Shown: positions 1 through 8,803, counted from the first letter of the stretch. The stretch: DNA of 35,223 nucleotides from SVTX01 sp964629615 (GCA_964629615.1 CAZVUD010000017.1:1-35223); one strand, 5' to 3'. The notes: a model not told the origin generated them from the letters alone. Numbers and translations: made by a program.

Positions 1-202
1 TCGTCGGTCCCTACAGGTTATCATAATAATATTGTACATTATGTTGACGTGAAATAATTGGTATTTCAACGGATAAATAATGATGTTATGATTACAAATT
101 GTAGGGACCGACGAATGCAAGCAAGTTGCCGACGGTCCGTAAAAACAGTAATATATCGATTGCGTTATGTCAACGCAATACACAATAGTTTTATGATAAC
201 CT
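1..202. repeat. Nested inverted repeats, possible small interspersed (MITE-like) element
   Basis: Bases 1-15 (TCGTCGGTCCCTACA) are the exact reverse complement of 100-114, and 15-26 (AGGTTATCATAA) is the exact reverse complement of 191-202. A further partial copy of the GACGGTCC core lies near 131-138. No open reading frame of note is present. Paired TGTAGGG-type ends around about 85 bp of AT-rich DNA resemble short non-coding repeats scattered between genes in many Clostridia. The element touches the window edge, so its full extent cannot be seen. No transposase is present. Confidence 0.4.
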
Positions 203-296
203 CATGTAACGGTACAGTATAAAAACATCTACAAAATGAAAGGAGGTTTTTTACTAAGTTTTTTCAAAAAAGCGTGACCTTCTCCGCCATACAAAC

Positions 297-324
297 AAGA
301 TCCGCCATTTTCATGGCGGATCTT
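297..324 (-). terminator. Hairpin downstream of pfkA
   Basis: A perfect 12-bp stem (297-308 with 313-324) and a 4-nt loop lie 17 bases past the pfkA stop codon. On the minus strand it is followed only by a modestly T-rich stretch (GTTTGT), so it is a probable but not ideal intrinsic terminator. Bases 203-296 to its left hold no recognisable gene. Confidence 0.55.
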
Positions 325-340
325 GCAATTTTACGATCAA

Positions 341-1417
341 TTATTCGCAAATATCATAAGACATCTTATAAAGTCTTTCAAGTTTTGCCTGTCTGTAAGC
401 GCATGTAGACTTCATCTCTGCAATAGCATCGGGGCTGAAGCGGTCGAGATCTCCGTCCTGAAGCTTGCCCTTATACATCTTGTCAAGAACGAGCGCGTAA
501 TTTATATCAACAGCAACGATCTTACCGCTCTGAACGCACATTACAACATTGCTCTGTCCTTCAAGCAAGCAGGACACAGCATTTGCACCCATCTGTGTTG
601 CAGTGAGTCTGTCGCGCAAAGTGGGAGAGCCACCTCTTACAACATGTCCGAGTCGCGCAAACTTAGTTTCTATTCCTGCTTCCTTATTCAGCCTGTCAAC
701 AAAATACTCGCTGTAGCTGTGGTCATAGTTTTTGGAAAGTCCCTCGGCAAATACTCCGATAAGTCCTCTCTTGCCGTTTTCTCTCGCTCTCTTAAGCATG
801 CTTATCGCATAGTCCTCATCAAACTGCACTTCGGGTATGGCAATTACTACCGCTCCCGACGAAATACCTGCATAAAGTGCAATAAGTCCGCAGTCGCGTC
901 CCATTACCTCTACTATATTACATCTTGAATGCGACTCACAGGTCTCTCGCAAGCTGTTGACAAGATCTATTACCGTATTCATGGCTGTGTCAAAGCCGAT
1001 AGTATATTCGGTCGCCGTAATATCATTGTCTATCGTACAGGGGATTCCGATAGAAGGAATGCCGTGATTTGTAAGATCTGTAGCACCTCTGAACGTACCG
1101 TCACCGCCAAGTGCGATAATGGCATCTATCTGATTGTCCTTGCATGTCTGCACTGCCTTTTGTATTCCCTCTTCGGTCTTGAATTCAGGGCAGCGCGAGG
1201 AATACAGCATTGTACCACCGCTCGTGATTATATTGGATACCGCGCGTGAATCGAGATCTATTATATTTCCGCTTATAAGTCCGCTGTAGCCCTCACGAAT
1301 TCCGACTACCTCAATTCCCTCGGACATAGCCTTTCTCGCCGCGGCTCTGATAGCCGCATTCATTCCCGGAGCGTCACCGCCCGATGAAAGTATTCCTATT
1401 TTTCTGAAATGTGCCAT
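341..1417 (-). CDS. pfkA: 6-phosphofructokinase
   Basis: Phosphorylates fructose 6-phosphate to fructose 1,6-bisphosphate, the committed step of glycolysis, in the cytoplasm. The 358-aa protein has the N-terminal GGDAPGMN nucleotide loop (residues 13-20), GGDGT at 104-108, the catalytic TIDND (D130) at 128-132, and MGR (about 172-174) for sugar phosphate binding. Gly107 corresponds to E. coli Gly104 and indicates an ATP rather than a PPi donor. The residue matching E. coli Gly124 is Cys127, which fits neither the ATP class (Gly) nor the PPi class (Lys). At 358 residues it is somewhat longer than the 320-aa E. coli enzyme. The start is supported by GGAGGTAT just upstream on the minus strand (about 1421-1429), next to a small hairpin (1432-1446). 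It appears monocistronic. Confidence 0.95.
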   Translation of the reverse strand: MAHFRKIGILSSGGDAPGMNAAIRAAARKAMSEGIEVVGIREGYSGLISGNIIDLDSRAVSNIITSGGTMLYSSRCPEFKTEEGIQKAVQTCKDNQIDAIIALGGDGTFRGATDLTNHGIPSIGIPCTIDNDITATEYTIGFDTAMNTVIDLVNSLRETCESHSRCNIVEVMGRDCGLIALYAGISSGAVVIAIPEVQFDEDYAISMLKRARENGKRGLIGVFAEGLSKNYDHSYSEYFVDRLNKEAGIETKFARLGHVVRGGSPTLRDRLTATQMGANAVSCLLEGQSNVVMCVQSGKIVAVDINYALVLDKMYKGKLQDGDLDRFSPDAIAEMKSTCAYRQAKLERLYKMSYDICE

Positions 1418-1509
1418 TTTATACCTCCGACAGCCGCCTTGCGGCTCTCAATCATATTATACTGCTGTTTACTATTTTAATATATTTTTGCAAATAAATC
1501 AATAGGTTT

Positions 1510-1563
1510 GTTAAAAATTATCATATGTGATTTTTAACGAAATTCAAAGATATAATTCGTTAA
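1510..1563. repeat. Overlapping TTAAC inverted repeats between cinA-like gene and pfkA
   Basis: GTTAAAAAT (1510-1518) pairs with ATTTTTAAC (1530-1538). The right arm region TTAACGAAATT (1534-1544) can instead pair with AATTCGTTAA (1554-1563). The two hairpins are therefore mutually exclusive. There is no clear U-tract, so this could be a weak terminator for the cinA-like gene, a leader element or an operator for pfkA. Its role is unknown. Confidence 0.35.
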
Positions 1564-1590
1564 ATTCCACCACAATGCTTATTTTTATGC

Positions 1591-2121
1591 TTAAAGGATC
1601 ATATCTTCAAGCTTTTTAAGAATAAATTCCGCGCAAAGATATCTTATCTCATGCCTTTGAGCGCCCTCAAAAAATGACAGCCTGTACACCTCTGTCGATT
1701 TTTCAAATGAAACAGCCATGTATACCGTACCGACAGGATCAGCCTCGCTTCCCCCCGTAGGACCTGCATAGCCTGTTGCGCTGACTCCTATATTTGCAGA
1801 CAGCCTTTCTTTGACCTTAACTGCCATATCCTTGGCTACATATGAGCTTACGGCAGTGTATCTTTCAATAAGCTCTGCATCTACCCCCAGCAAATTTATC
1901 TTTACTTCATTGGTGTATGTGATCATTCCGCCTGCATACACGCTCGACGCGCCTGATATATCAGTTATGATACTGCCTATCAATCCGCCCGTGCAGGATT
2001 CTGCCGTCGCAATTACCTTTCCTTTAGCCATCAAGACATTTACAAGCCTTTGTGCGGTGTCTTCTATCTTACATATATCCACCGACTGCTTTTCTATACA
2101 GACATCTATGTGATCCTTCAT
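1591..2121 (-). CDS. CinA C-terminal-type nicotinamide-nucleotide amidohydrolase (PncC family)
   Basis: Family members deamidate nicotinamide mononucleotide to nicotinate mononucleotide in pyridine nucleotide salvage. The 176-aa protein is a stand-alone CinA C-terminal domain: the ATAESCTGG motif (residues 38-46), TYTNE (69-72 region) and TGYAGPTGG (116-124) are all present. The N-terminal competence/molybdopterin-binding-like domain of full-length CinA is absent, as in the short PncC proteins. The first 20 residues are a non-conserved extension, so an internal start cannot be excluded, but GAGGTG precedes the chosen ATG at good spacing. It is transcribed divergently from the radical SAM gene, with its own promoter at 2177-2205. 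Confidence 0.88.
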   Translation of the reverse strand: MKDHIDVCIEKQSVDICKIEDTAQRLVNVLMAKGKVIATAESCTGGLIGSIITDISGASSVYAGGMITYTNEVKINLLGVDAELIERYTAVSSYVAKDMAVKVKERLSANIGVSATGYAGPTGGSEADPVGTVYMAVSFEKSTEVYRLSFFEGAQRHEIRYLCAEFILKKLEDMIL

Positions 2122-2176
2122 AATATTTCACCTCAATATATTTTGCAAACAAGCAATGTTATCTGCCAACACATAT

Positions 2177-2205
2177 ATTATAGCATTTTTTGCATCACAT
2201 GTAAA
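2177..2205 (-). promoter_or_regulatory. Promoter of the CinA-family gene
   Basis: On the minus strand, TTTACA (2200-2205) and TATAAT (2177-2182) are separated by 17 bp, about 55 bp upstream of the start codon at 2121. Confidence 0.65.
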
Positions 2206-2286
2206 TACAAAATCACCAAAAAAACACACCAAGCGTGCTATATATCGCATCATATGCACATTTTGATCCAGTATGGGAAAAAAATC

Positions 2287-2315
2287 TTGCATTTTATAAA
2301 AAAGTGTTATATAAT
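2287..2315 (+). promoter_or_regulatory. Promoter of the PflX-like gene
   Basis: TTGCAT (2287-2292) and TATAAT (2310-2315) have a 17-bp spacer. The AGGAG ribosome site (2341-2345) and ATG at 2352 follow at the expected distance. It is divergent from the promoter at 2177-2205. Confidence 0.7.
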
Positions 2316-2351
2316 AATAAGAGAGCGTATCAAAGATCAAAGGAGATTTAC

Positions 2352-3254
2352 ATGCTGTGCTGTGACTGTCCGAGAGGCTGCGATTGCGACAGATCCCATG
2401 GAAATGTGGGATACTGCAATATGCCTTCCGATATATATGTTTCAAAATACATGCTTCATCCATACGAAGAGCCCTGTATCTCGGGCGTATCAGGAGCAGG
2501 CACTGTATTCTTTTCGGGATGCAATCTCAAATGTATTTTTTGTCAGAACAAAGAGATAAGCCGACTGTGCCAAGGCGAAAGAACAGACGAAGGCAGACTC
2601 TTAGACATACTTACATCTCTTTCGGATATGGGTGCGGAATGCATAGAATTCGTCACGCCGACCCATTATACAAGAGAGCTTATTCCAATACTTGAAAAAG
2701 CCAAAGCGCGGATATCGAAGCCGTTTGTATGGAATTGCGGCGGATACGAGAGCGTTGGATCACTGAAGCTTTTAGACGGTCTTATCGACATCTACATGCC
2801 CGATATCAAATATTTCAGCGACGAGCTTGCGCTTAAATATTCTCATGCCAAAGGCTACTACGGCATTGCCGTTTCAGCGCTTAAGGAAATGATACATCAG
2901 ACAGGCAAGCCCGTCTATGACTCAAACGGAATGCTCCTGCGCGGAACGCTGATGCGCCATCTCGTGCTCCCCGGGTGCAGAAAGGACTCAGCAGACCTGC
3001 TTACACATCTTGCAGATGAGATAGATCCAAAAGATGTGATACTCAGCCTCATGAGCCAATACACTCCCGATTTTTACGACATAAGCTGCGGCGGCTACAA
3101 GGATCTTACGCGCAGAGTTACGTCATTTGAATACAATTACGTGCTTGATACCGCAATATCCCTCGGATTTGACGGATATTTTCAGTCCAGAGGATCATCA
3201 AGCGCAAGATTTACGCCAAGTTTCCTTGAAGAGGACGACTTCTCGCGCTCTTAA
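2352..3254 (+). CDS. PflX-like radical SAM protein (COG1313 family)
   Basis: A radical SAM protein related to pyruvate formate-lyase activating enzymes but of unknown substrate. The start at 2352 is chosen because AGGAG lies 6 nt upstream and the frame upstream overlaps the promoter; this gives 300 aa. The N-terminus is rich in cysteine (C3, C4, C6, C10, C12, C22), as in the family's CxxCPR segment. It is followed by EEPCISG and the cluster motif C57-x3-C61-x2-C64, which coordinates the SAM-binding [4Fe-4S] cluster. A downstream YMPDIKY segment matches the family barrel. The gene is 44 bp upstream of a YitT gene and probably co-transcribed with it. It is far from the diol dehydratase, which has its own activase, so a role there is unlikely. 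Confidence 0.88.
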   Translation: MLCCDCPRGCDCDRSHGNVGYCNMPSDIYVSKYMLHPYEEPCISGVSGAGTVFFSGCNLKCIFCQNKEISRLCQGERTDEGRLLDILTSLSDMGAECIEFVTPTHYTRELIPILEKAKARISKPFVWNCGGYESVGSLKLLDGLIDIYMPDIKYFSDELALKYSHAKGYYGIAVSALKEMIHQTGKPVYDSNGMLLRGTLMRHLVLPGCRKDSADLLTHLADEIDPKDVILSLMSQYTPDFYDISCGGYKDLTRRVTSFEYNYVLDTAISLGFDGYFQSRGSSSARFTPSFLEEDDFSRS

Positions 3255-3298
3255 ATATTTATTCTTTCCAACCAATACTACACAAAGAGGTAAAGTAT

Positions 3299-4351
3299 AT
3301 GTCAAACGAAAAAAAGCTTCAGAAAAAGGATCTTATAGCCGAGGCTAAAAATGTAATACTCGTTATACTTGGCTCTGTCGTGCTCGGCGTCGGAACAGGA
3401 CTCTTCCTTGTTCCCTTCAACATCGTGTCAGGCGGAGTTACGGGTATAGCCATAGTGCTCAACAGATTTCTTGCAGACGTGATACCTGTTGGATTTGTCG
3501 AATTTCTCGCAGGATTTGATCTCACAATGATGGATATTTATGTTTCGGGGCTCACATGGGCAATGTTCTTTGTCGGTCTGTTCGTTCTTGGCAAGAATTT
3601 TGCCATCAAAACTCTTATATCGTCTATATTCTACCCCATTTTCTTTACACTCACGGCAAAGCTTGCCTCCCCTGATGTTTTCGGCGGATTTTTCGACCTT
3701 AAGAACTATACCGAGCACGGAGATGTCACACTGATACTTGCCGCCATATGCGGAGGTGCACTTGTAGGTGCAGGCTGTGCCATAACATTTCTCGGAGGCG
3801 GATCCACGGGCGGTGTAGACATAATCGCACTTACATTCTGCAAATATATTCCCAAGCTCAAAAGCTCGGTAATGATGTTCATAGTTGACGCCACAGTAGT
3901 TATTTCGGGCATGTTTGCGATAGGCGATCTTCCCATATCCCTGCTCGGAATCGCATCTGCCATGGTATGCGCTGTTGTCATAGACTATGTATTTGTCGGC
4001 AGATCGCGCGCATTTACGGCACAAATAATCTGCGAGGATCCTGCCGCACTCAACCTTGAGATACGCCGCCAGCTCGACAGGACCACGACCCTTATCGACA
4101 TTGAGGGCGGATACACAGGCGAGAGCCGCAAGATGGTCATGGTATTCTTCTCGATACGCGAATACAGCGATCTTATCAGAATAGTCAATTCCATAGACAG
4201 GGACGCTTTCCTTACAGTTACCAAGGCACACGAGATAAACGGTGAGGGCTGGACCTTTAACAAGCATAAATCGCGCCAATCCAACGGTGACGCAAAGCTT
4301 GCCTCAAAAAAGGCATCTGAAGCATCCGAAAGCCAAAACGAAAACAGTTGA
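3299..4351 (+). CDS. YitT family membrane protein with C-terminal DUF2179 domain
   Basis: An integral membrane protein of unknown transport role. The 350-aa product has about five to six hydrophobic segments between residues 15 and 235 (the first at about 18-40, VILGSVVLGVGTGLF), including the family's GGVTGIA motif near residue 50 and a glycine-rich GGGSTGG near 165. A soluble C-terminal DUF2179 domain follows (about 240-325), with IDIEGGYTGE typical of that fold. The last 25 residues are a polar, probably disordered tail. AGAGGT precedes the ATG. It sits behind the PflX-like gene and is followed by a strong terminator at 4378. The function cannot be read from the sequence. Confidence 0.88.
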   Translation: MSNEKKLQKKDLIAEAKNVILVILGSVVLGVGTGLFLVPFNIVSGGVTGIAIVLNRFLADVIPVGFVEFLAGFDLTMMDIYVSGLTWAMFFVGLFVLGKNFAIKTLISSIFYPIFFTLTAKLASPDVFGGFFDLKNYTEHGDVTLILAAICGGALVGAGCAITFLGGGSTGGVDIIALTFCKYIPKLKSSVMMFIVDATVVISGMFAIGDLPISLLGIASAMVCAVVIDYVFVGRSRAFTAQIICEDPAALNLEIRRQLDRTTTLIDIEGGYTGESRKMVMVFFSIREYSDLIRIVNSIDRDAFLTVTKAHEINGEGWTFNKHKSRQSNGDAKLASKKASEASESQNENS

Positions 4352-4377
4352 CAGCTTAAAGGCAATGTAAAAAATAT

Positions 4378-4417
4378 ATCGCGCATCCGCATCTGCGGCG
4401 TGCGCGATTATTTTTTA
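4378..4417 (+). terminator. Intrinsic terminator after the YitT gene
   Basis: A GC-rich stem (4378-4390 with 4395-4408, one small bulge) is followed by TATTTTTT. It separates the PflX-YitT unit from the MarR operon. Confidence 0.85.
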
Positions 4418-4437
4418 AGTCAATTGACATTTTTCCC

Positions 4438-4466
4438 TTGACATATCGCGTTTTAAATGCTATAAT
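4438..4466 (+). promoter_or_regulatory. Consensus promoter of the MarR-ABC operon
   Basis: TTGACA (4438-4443), a 17-bp spacer and TATAAT (4461-4466) form a perfect sigma-70-type promoter, about 65 bp upstream of the MarR start codons. Confidence 0.9.
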
Positions 4467-4470
4467 ATAG

Positions 4471-4504
4471 TTAACGTGTTAATTTTAAATGCGTTAACTA
4501 ACGC
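4471..4504. promoter_or_regulatory. Two palindromic operators, probable MarR autoregulation site
   Basis: TTAAC-GT-GTTAA (4471-4482) and GCGTTA-AC-TAACGC (4491-4504) are both perfect dyads. They lie immediately downstream of the -10 box, over the expected transcription start. This is the usual position for MarR-family repressor binding that blocks its own operon. The assignment to this regulator is inferred from proximity. Confidence 0.7.
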
Positions 4505-4526
4505 AAGAATCTTAATGTAAAGGAGA

Positions 4527-5030
4527 ATGATGATGGATAACAACACCAAAATGACACCTGAGGATGACAAAAAAGCTCTCGCTCACAAGGCAGTCGGGCT
4601 TATAATAGACACTAACAGAATGCATAAGAAGATCTCTGACCGCAGTGCATTTTATGCCCGTATGCATGGATCACAGCACAGGATACTTATGTATATTGCA
4701 AGCCAGAAGGGCTTTCTGACACAAAAGATGATAGCAGACCATTTTGAGATAAGTGCGGCGGCAATTGCTGTTACAATGCGCAAGCTTGAAAGTGCAGACT
4801 ACATCTTCCGTGACAAGGAGGGCTGTCCTGACACAAGATACAACCGGATAGTAATCACAGAAAAGGGCGAATATGAGGTCAAGCGCGCATCCGCGTATTT
4901 TGACATGATAGACGGCAAGATGTTCAACAATTTTGATGAGTCCGAAATATCAGAGCTCATAAGACTGCTTGACAAGGCTAAGGACAATCTGTCCGAGCTT
5001 GTGGATGCAGATGATTCGGAGGTATTCTGA
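4527..5030 (+). CDS. MarR family transcriptional regulator
   Basis: A winged helix-turn-helix dimeric regulator, about 165 aa. The recognition region is at about residues 68-100 (KMIADHFEISAAAIAVTMRK), followed by a wing with the DxR motif (DTRYNRIVITEKG, about 107-119). Flanking helices serve for dimerisation. Three in-frame ATGs occur at 4527, 4530 and 4533; the last is best spaced from AGGAG (4521-4525), so the true start may be 4533. The gene leads an operon with two ABC half-transporters (2-bp gap to the next). Palindromes at 4471-4504 suggest it represses itself and the exporter until a ligand, perhaps a drug or toxic metabolite, is bound. Confidence 0.93.
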   Translation: MMMDNNTKMTPEDDKKALAHKAVGLIIDTNRMHKKISDRSAFYARMHGSQHRILMYIASQKGFLTQKMIADHFEISAAAIAVTMRKLESADYIFRDKEGCPDTRYNRIVITEKGEYEVKRASAYFDMIDGKMFNNFDESEISELIRLLDKAKDNLSELVDADDSEVF

Positions 5031-5032
5031 AA

Positions 5033-6784
5033 TTGAAGGCTTGGCTCAAATATATAAAACCGTATACCAAATACTTTATTTTAGGACCGTTGTGCATGAT
5101 AGTTGAGGTCATAGGAGAGATACTTATGCCCCTTTACCTCGCAAAGGTCATAAATGCCGCCATTGCAGGCGATCTCACCGTGCTCACCAGCTTTGGTGTT
5201 ATGGGCATGATGATACTAACCGCGATACTCATGATGCTCGGCGGACTCGGCGGCTCATATTTCGGTGCTCGCGCATCTGTAAACTTTGCCGCCGATCTCA
5301 GAAACGACATGTTTGCAAAGATACAGCAATTCTCCTTTGCCAACATAGATAAGTTTTCCACCGGCTCTCTCGTTACCAGACTTACCAACGACGTATCTCA
5401 AGTAGAGATGCTTGTAAACATGGGACTTCGCATGATGCTGCGCGCCCCGGGAATGCTCATAGGCGCACTCATAATGGCAATATATATGAGTCCCTCACTT
5501 TCTGTCGTATTTGCAGTTACCATACCTCTTATGATACTTTCGATAATCTTTATCATAATAAAGGGTATGAAGCTGTTTTCAAAGAGGCAGAAGGACATAG
5601 ACAAGCTGAATTCCACAGTCCAGGAAAACATAACAAATGTACGCGTTGTAAAATCCTTCGTACGTGAGGATCATGAAACAGAGAAATTTGCACGCGCAAA
5701 TAACGATCTGAAGAGCTCGGGAATGGGTGCTATGAAGAATATGATATTCATGTCCCCCATTCAGTCCTTCTTTATGTATATAACCACAATACTCGTTATA
5801 TGGTTCGGCTCAAAGCTTGTGATCGCGAACGTTGGAAATGTCGGCGTATTTGACGTCGGCGACCTCTCGGCTTTTGTAAACTATGTCGGTCAGATACTCC
5901 ATGCGCTTTCAATGGTCACCATGATGCTGATGTTCTCATCCCGTGCGATAGCATCGGGCAAACGAGTACTTGAGGTGCTGAATGAAAAGATAGACATAAC
6001 CGACGCAGAAGATATCGACCGTGACGCAAAAATCGAGAGCGGCGACATAGAATTTCGCAATGTCACGTTCAGATACTATAAGAACAGTGAAGAGCCCGTG
6101 CTTGACAACATAAGCTTCTCTATAAGCTCAGGACAGACGGTAGGAATAATCGGCTCTACGGGATGCGGAAAGACCACTCTTGTATCCATGATACCGCGTC
6201 TTTACGACGTAGATATGGGTGAAGTCAGAATATGCGGCAGAAATGTCAAGGAATATTCCCTGCACCATTTGCGCGAGAGCGTTGGCATGGTGCTCCAGAA
6301 GAACCTGCTTTTCTCGGGAACGATAGAAGAAAACCTGCGCTGGGGCAATGAAAATGCCACCGACGAGGAGATACGTGCGGCGGCTGAAAGCGCACAGGCA
6401 AGCAAGTTTATAGACTCGTTTTCCGACGGATACGATCGCATGCTTGAGCAAGGCGGCGTCAATGTATCGGGCGGTCAAAGGCAAAGGCTGTGTATTGCGC
6501 GCGCGCTTCTGAAAAAGCCCAAGATACTCATACTTGACGACTCTACAAGCGCGGTAGATACCGCTACCGAAGCGCACATAAGACGTGCATTCAAGAATGA
6601 GCTTGCAGACACGACAAAGATCATAATAGCCCAAAGGATATCCTCTGTCAGGGACGCTGACATGATCATCGTTATGAACGAAGGCAAGATCACGGGCATA
6701 GGCGATCACGAAACCCTTATGAATGAAAACACCGAATACCGTGAGATATACAGCTCTCAGGTAACGGGAAAGGAGGGCATGTGA
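5033..6784 (+). CDS. ABC exporter half-transporter, degenerate-site subunit (permease-ATPase fusion)
   Basis: First subunit of a probable heterodimeric type IV ABC exporter. The 583-aa protein has six transmembrane helices (about 15-300) and then the nucleotide-binding domain. Walker A is GSTGCGKTT (374-382), the Q-loop is LQKN (about 421), the signature is VSGGQ (478-482) and Walker B ends in LDDS, so the catalytic glutamate is Asp503. This substitution marks the inactive half-site of asymmetric exporters such as TM287/288 and BmrCD. Translation starts at a TTG (5033) preceded by GGAGGT at 9 nt, 2 bp after the MarR stop. The partner gene follows after 1 bp. The substrate is unknown; the MarR context favours drug or toxin efflux. 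Confidence 0.93.
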   Translation: MKAWLKYIKPYTKYFILGPLCMIVEVIGEILMPLYLAKVINAAIAGDLTVLTSFGVMGMMILTAILMMLGGLGGSYFGARASVNFAADLRNDMFAKIQQFSFANIDKFSTGSLVTRLTNDVSQVEMLVNMGLRMMLRAPGMLIGALIMAIYMSPSLSVVFAVTIPLMILSIIFIIIKGMKLFSKRQKDIDKLNSTVQENITNVRVVKSFVREDHETEKFARANNDLKSSGMGAMKNMIFMSPIQSFFMYITTILVIWFGSKLVIANVGNVGVFDVGDLSAFVNYVGQILHALSMVTMMLMFSSRAIASGKRVLEVLNEKIDITDAEDIDRDAKIESGDIEFRNVTFRYYKNSEEPVLDNISFSISSGQTVGIIGSTGCGKTTLVSMIPRLYDVDMGEVRICGRNVKEYSLHHLRESVGMVLQKNLLFSGTIEENLRWGNENATDEEIRAAAESAQASKFIDSFSDGYDRMLEQGGVNVSGGQRQRLCIARALLKKPKILILDDSTSAVDTATEAHIRRAFKNELADTTKIIIAQRISSVRDADMIIVMNEGKITGIGDHETLMNENTEYREIYSSQVTGKEGM

Positions 6785-6785
6785 T

Positions 6786-8792
6786 ATGGCAAGAAGTCTT
6801 GAAAAGCTCCAGAAGCAATATAATTCATCAAACAGCCACAAGATACAGCGCGGCATGGGCGGACCTATGGGAGGTCCTCGCAGAGGTCCGGGCGCTATGC
6901 GCGGTAAGGGCGGCAAGCCCAAGGATCTTAAGGGCACTGTCGGCAGGATTCTGTCATATATAGGAAAATACAAGTTCCTTATGATATTTGTTTTCCTGTT
7001 CATGCTTATAAACACCTGCACATCCCTTGTAGGCGGATACATGACAAGACCTATCATAAATCGCCTTACGGTGTATGCCGGCGGCACAGTAGATCCGTCT
7101 GCTACAGAGGGAGCTATCTATAACACAATAGATACAATGATAGGCGCATTTGAAAACAGATTCTCATCGGTCATATCTCACATAGTCGGAGATTCCTACA
7201 ACGAAACGGTAAGCGCGGTGCTCTCATACATCGCGGCGGCTCTCATCATACTTGCATTTGTATACGCTATCAGTATAATCACTACGTATCTGCAATCAAG
7301 GATAATGCTGTCGATATCTCAGAACGCCATAGAAAAGATCCGAAATGACCTTTTCTTTAAGCTTCAGAAGCTTCCCGTAAGATATTTCGACAACCACCCG
7401 ACGGGTGAGATAATGTCACGATTTACAAACGACGTTGACAGCCTTGACAACATGCTGAACAACTCGCTCACCTCAATAGTTTCGGGCGTTATATCTCTCA
7501 TAGGAACGTTCGTATTCATGATAACCACAAACCTCCTGCTCACTCTTATCACGATACTGTTCATACCGATATTCACATTCGGCGGCGCGGCTATCGCAAA
7601 GAGATCGAGAAAGCACTATTCCGCACAGCAGGCAGCTCTCGGAGCGGCAAACGGCTACATTGAGGAGATAGTTACTGGACAAAAGGTAGTTAAGGTATTC
7701 AATCACGAAAGCGACTGCGTTGAGGAATTTACATCTCTGTCCGAGGATCTGCGCGACAAGCAGTTCCGCTCACAGTTCTTTGGCGGTATCATGGGTCCCA
7801 TAATGGGCAACACCGGTCAGATAAGCTACGCAGTAACCATCGGTGTCGGCGGCGTGCTTATGTGCAACGGCATGCTTGACCCCGGTGCTATGTCGGTATT
7901 TGCAGGCTACTCAAAGCAATTTTCAATGCCTATAAACAACCTGTCACAGCAGGCGTCCAATATATTCTCCGCCTTGGCAGGTGCGGAAAGAGTGTTTGAG
8001 ATAATGGACACTCCGCCCGAGATGCCTGACTCAGTGAATGCCGACAGCATGGAAGGCATGCGCGGAGATGTCGTGTTTAAAAATGTGACCTTCGGCTACA
8101 ATCCCGACAAGATCATACTTAAGGATCTTACCCTGTATGCTCATCCGGGTCAGAAGATAGCATTTGTCGGATCTACAGGCGCAGGCAAGACAACTGTCAC
8201 GAACCTGCTTTCAAGATTTTACGATATTGACTCAGGAGAAATAACCATAGACGGTGTCAATATAAAGGATATCAAGCGTGATGCTCTGCGCTCAAGCATA
8301 GCAATGGTACTGCAGGACACGCACCTGTTTACGGGAACTGTCATGGAGAACATACGCTACGGCAGGCTTGACGCGACAGACGAAGATGTCATTGCGGCTG
8401 CAAAGGTCGCAAGTGCGCATCACTTCATCATGCGTCTGTCTGACGGATACAACACGATGCTTGAGGGCGACGGTGCGAACCTCTCGCAGGGACAGCGTCA
8501 GCTGCTCAACATAGCGCGTGCCGCTCTTTCAAAGGCACCAATACTCGTGCTTGACGAAGCAACAAGCTCTGTCGACACCCGTACAGAGCGCCACATTGAA
8601 AAGGGCATGGACAGACTGATGACTGACCGTACCACATTCGTTATAGCTCACAGACTCTCCACCGTACGCAATTCAAATGCAATAATGGTGCTGGAGGCAG
8701 GCGAGATAATCGAACGCGGCACACACGAGCAACTCCTTGAAATGAAAGGCAGATATTACGAGCTCTACACAGGAGTGCGAGAGCTGGAATGA
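6786..8792 (+). CDS. ABC exporter half-transporter, catalytic subunit (permease-ATPase fusion)
   Basis: Second subunit of the same exporter, 668 aa. It begins with an unusual Gly/Arg/Pro-rich, positively charged stretch (about residues 21-49), then six transmembrane helices spread over about 60-400 with a long extracytoplasmic loop after the first. The ATPase domain has Walker A GSTGAGKTT (462-470), signature LSQGQ (566-570; Gln replaces the usual second Gly) and a canonical Walker B LDEATS with Glu591. Its complete Walker B would pair with the intact LSGGQ-type signature of the first subunit to form the single active site. AGGAGG lies just before the ATG, inside the end of the upstream gene. 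Confidence 0.93.
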   Translation: MARSLEKLQKQYNSSNSHKIQRGMGGPMGGPRRGPGAMRGKGGKPKDLKGTVGRILSYIGKYKFLMIFVFLFMLINTCTSLVGGYMTRPIINRLTVYAGGTVDPSATEGAIYNTIDTMIGAFENRFSSVISHIVGDSYNETVSAVLSYIAAALIILAFVYAISIITTYLQSRIMLSISQNAIEKIRNDLFFKLQKLPVRYFDNHPTGEIMSRFTNDVDSLDNMLNNSLTSIVSGVISLIGTFVFMITTNLLLTLITILFIPIFTFGGAAIAKRSRKHYSAQQAALGAANGYIEEIVTGQKVVKVFNHESDCVEEFTSLSEDLRDKQFRSQFFGGIMGPIMGNTGQISYAVTIGVGGVLMCNGMLDPGAMSVFAGYSKQFSMPINNLSQQASNIFSALAGAERVFEIMDTPPEMPDSVNADSMEGMRGDVVFKNVTFGYNPDKIILKDLTLYAHPGQKIAFVGSTGAGKTTVTNLLSRFYDIDSGEITIDGVNIKDIKRDALRSSIAMVLQDTHLFTGTVMENIRYGRLDATDEDVIAAAKVASAHHFIMRLSDGYNTMLEGDGANLSQGQRQLLNIARAALSKAPILVLDEATSSVDTRTERHIEKGMDRLMTDRTTFVIAHRLSTVRNSNAIMVLEAGEIIERGTHEQLLEMKGRYYELYTGVRELE

Positions 8793-8803
8793 TCTAAACA
8801 CAC

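Noticed and set aside
2352..3254. PflX-like protein as activase for the BMC dehydratase
   Set aside because: A dedicated activase follows the dehydratase gene directly, and this gene is 25 kb away in another transcription unit.
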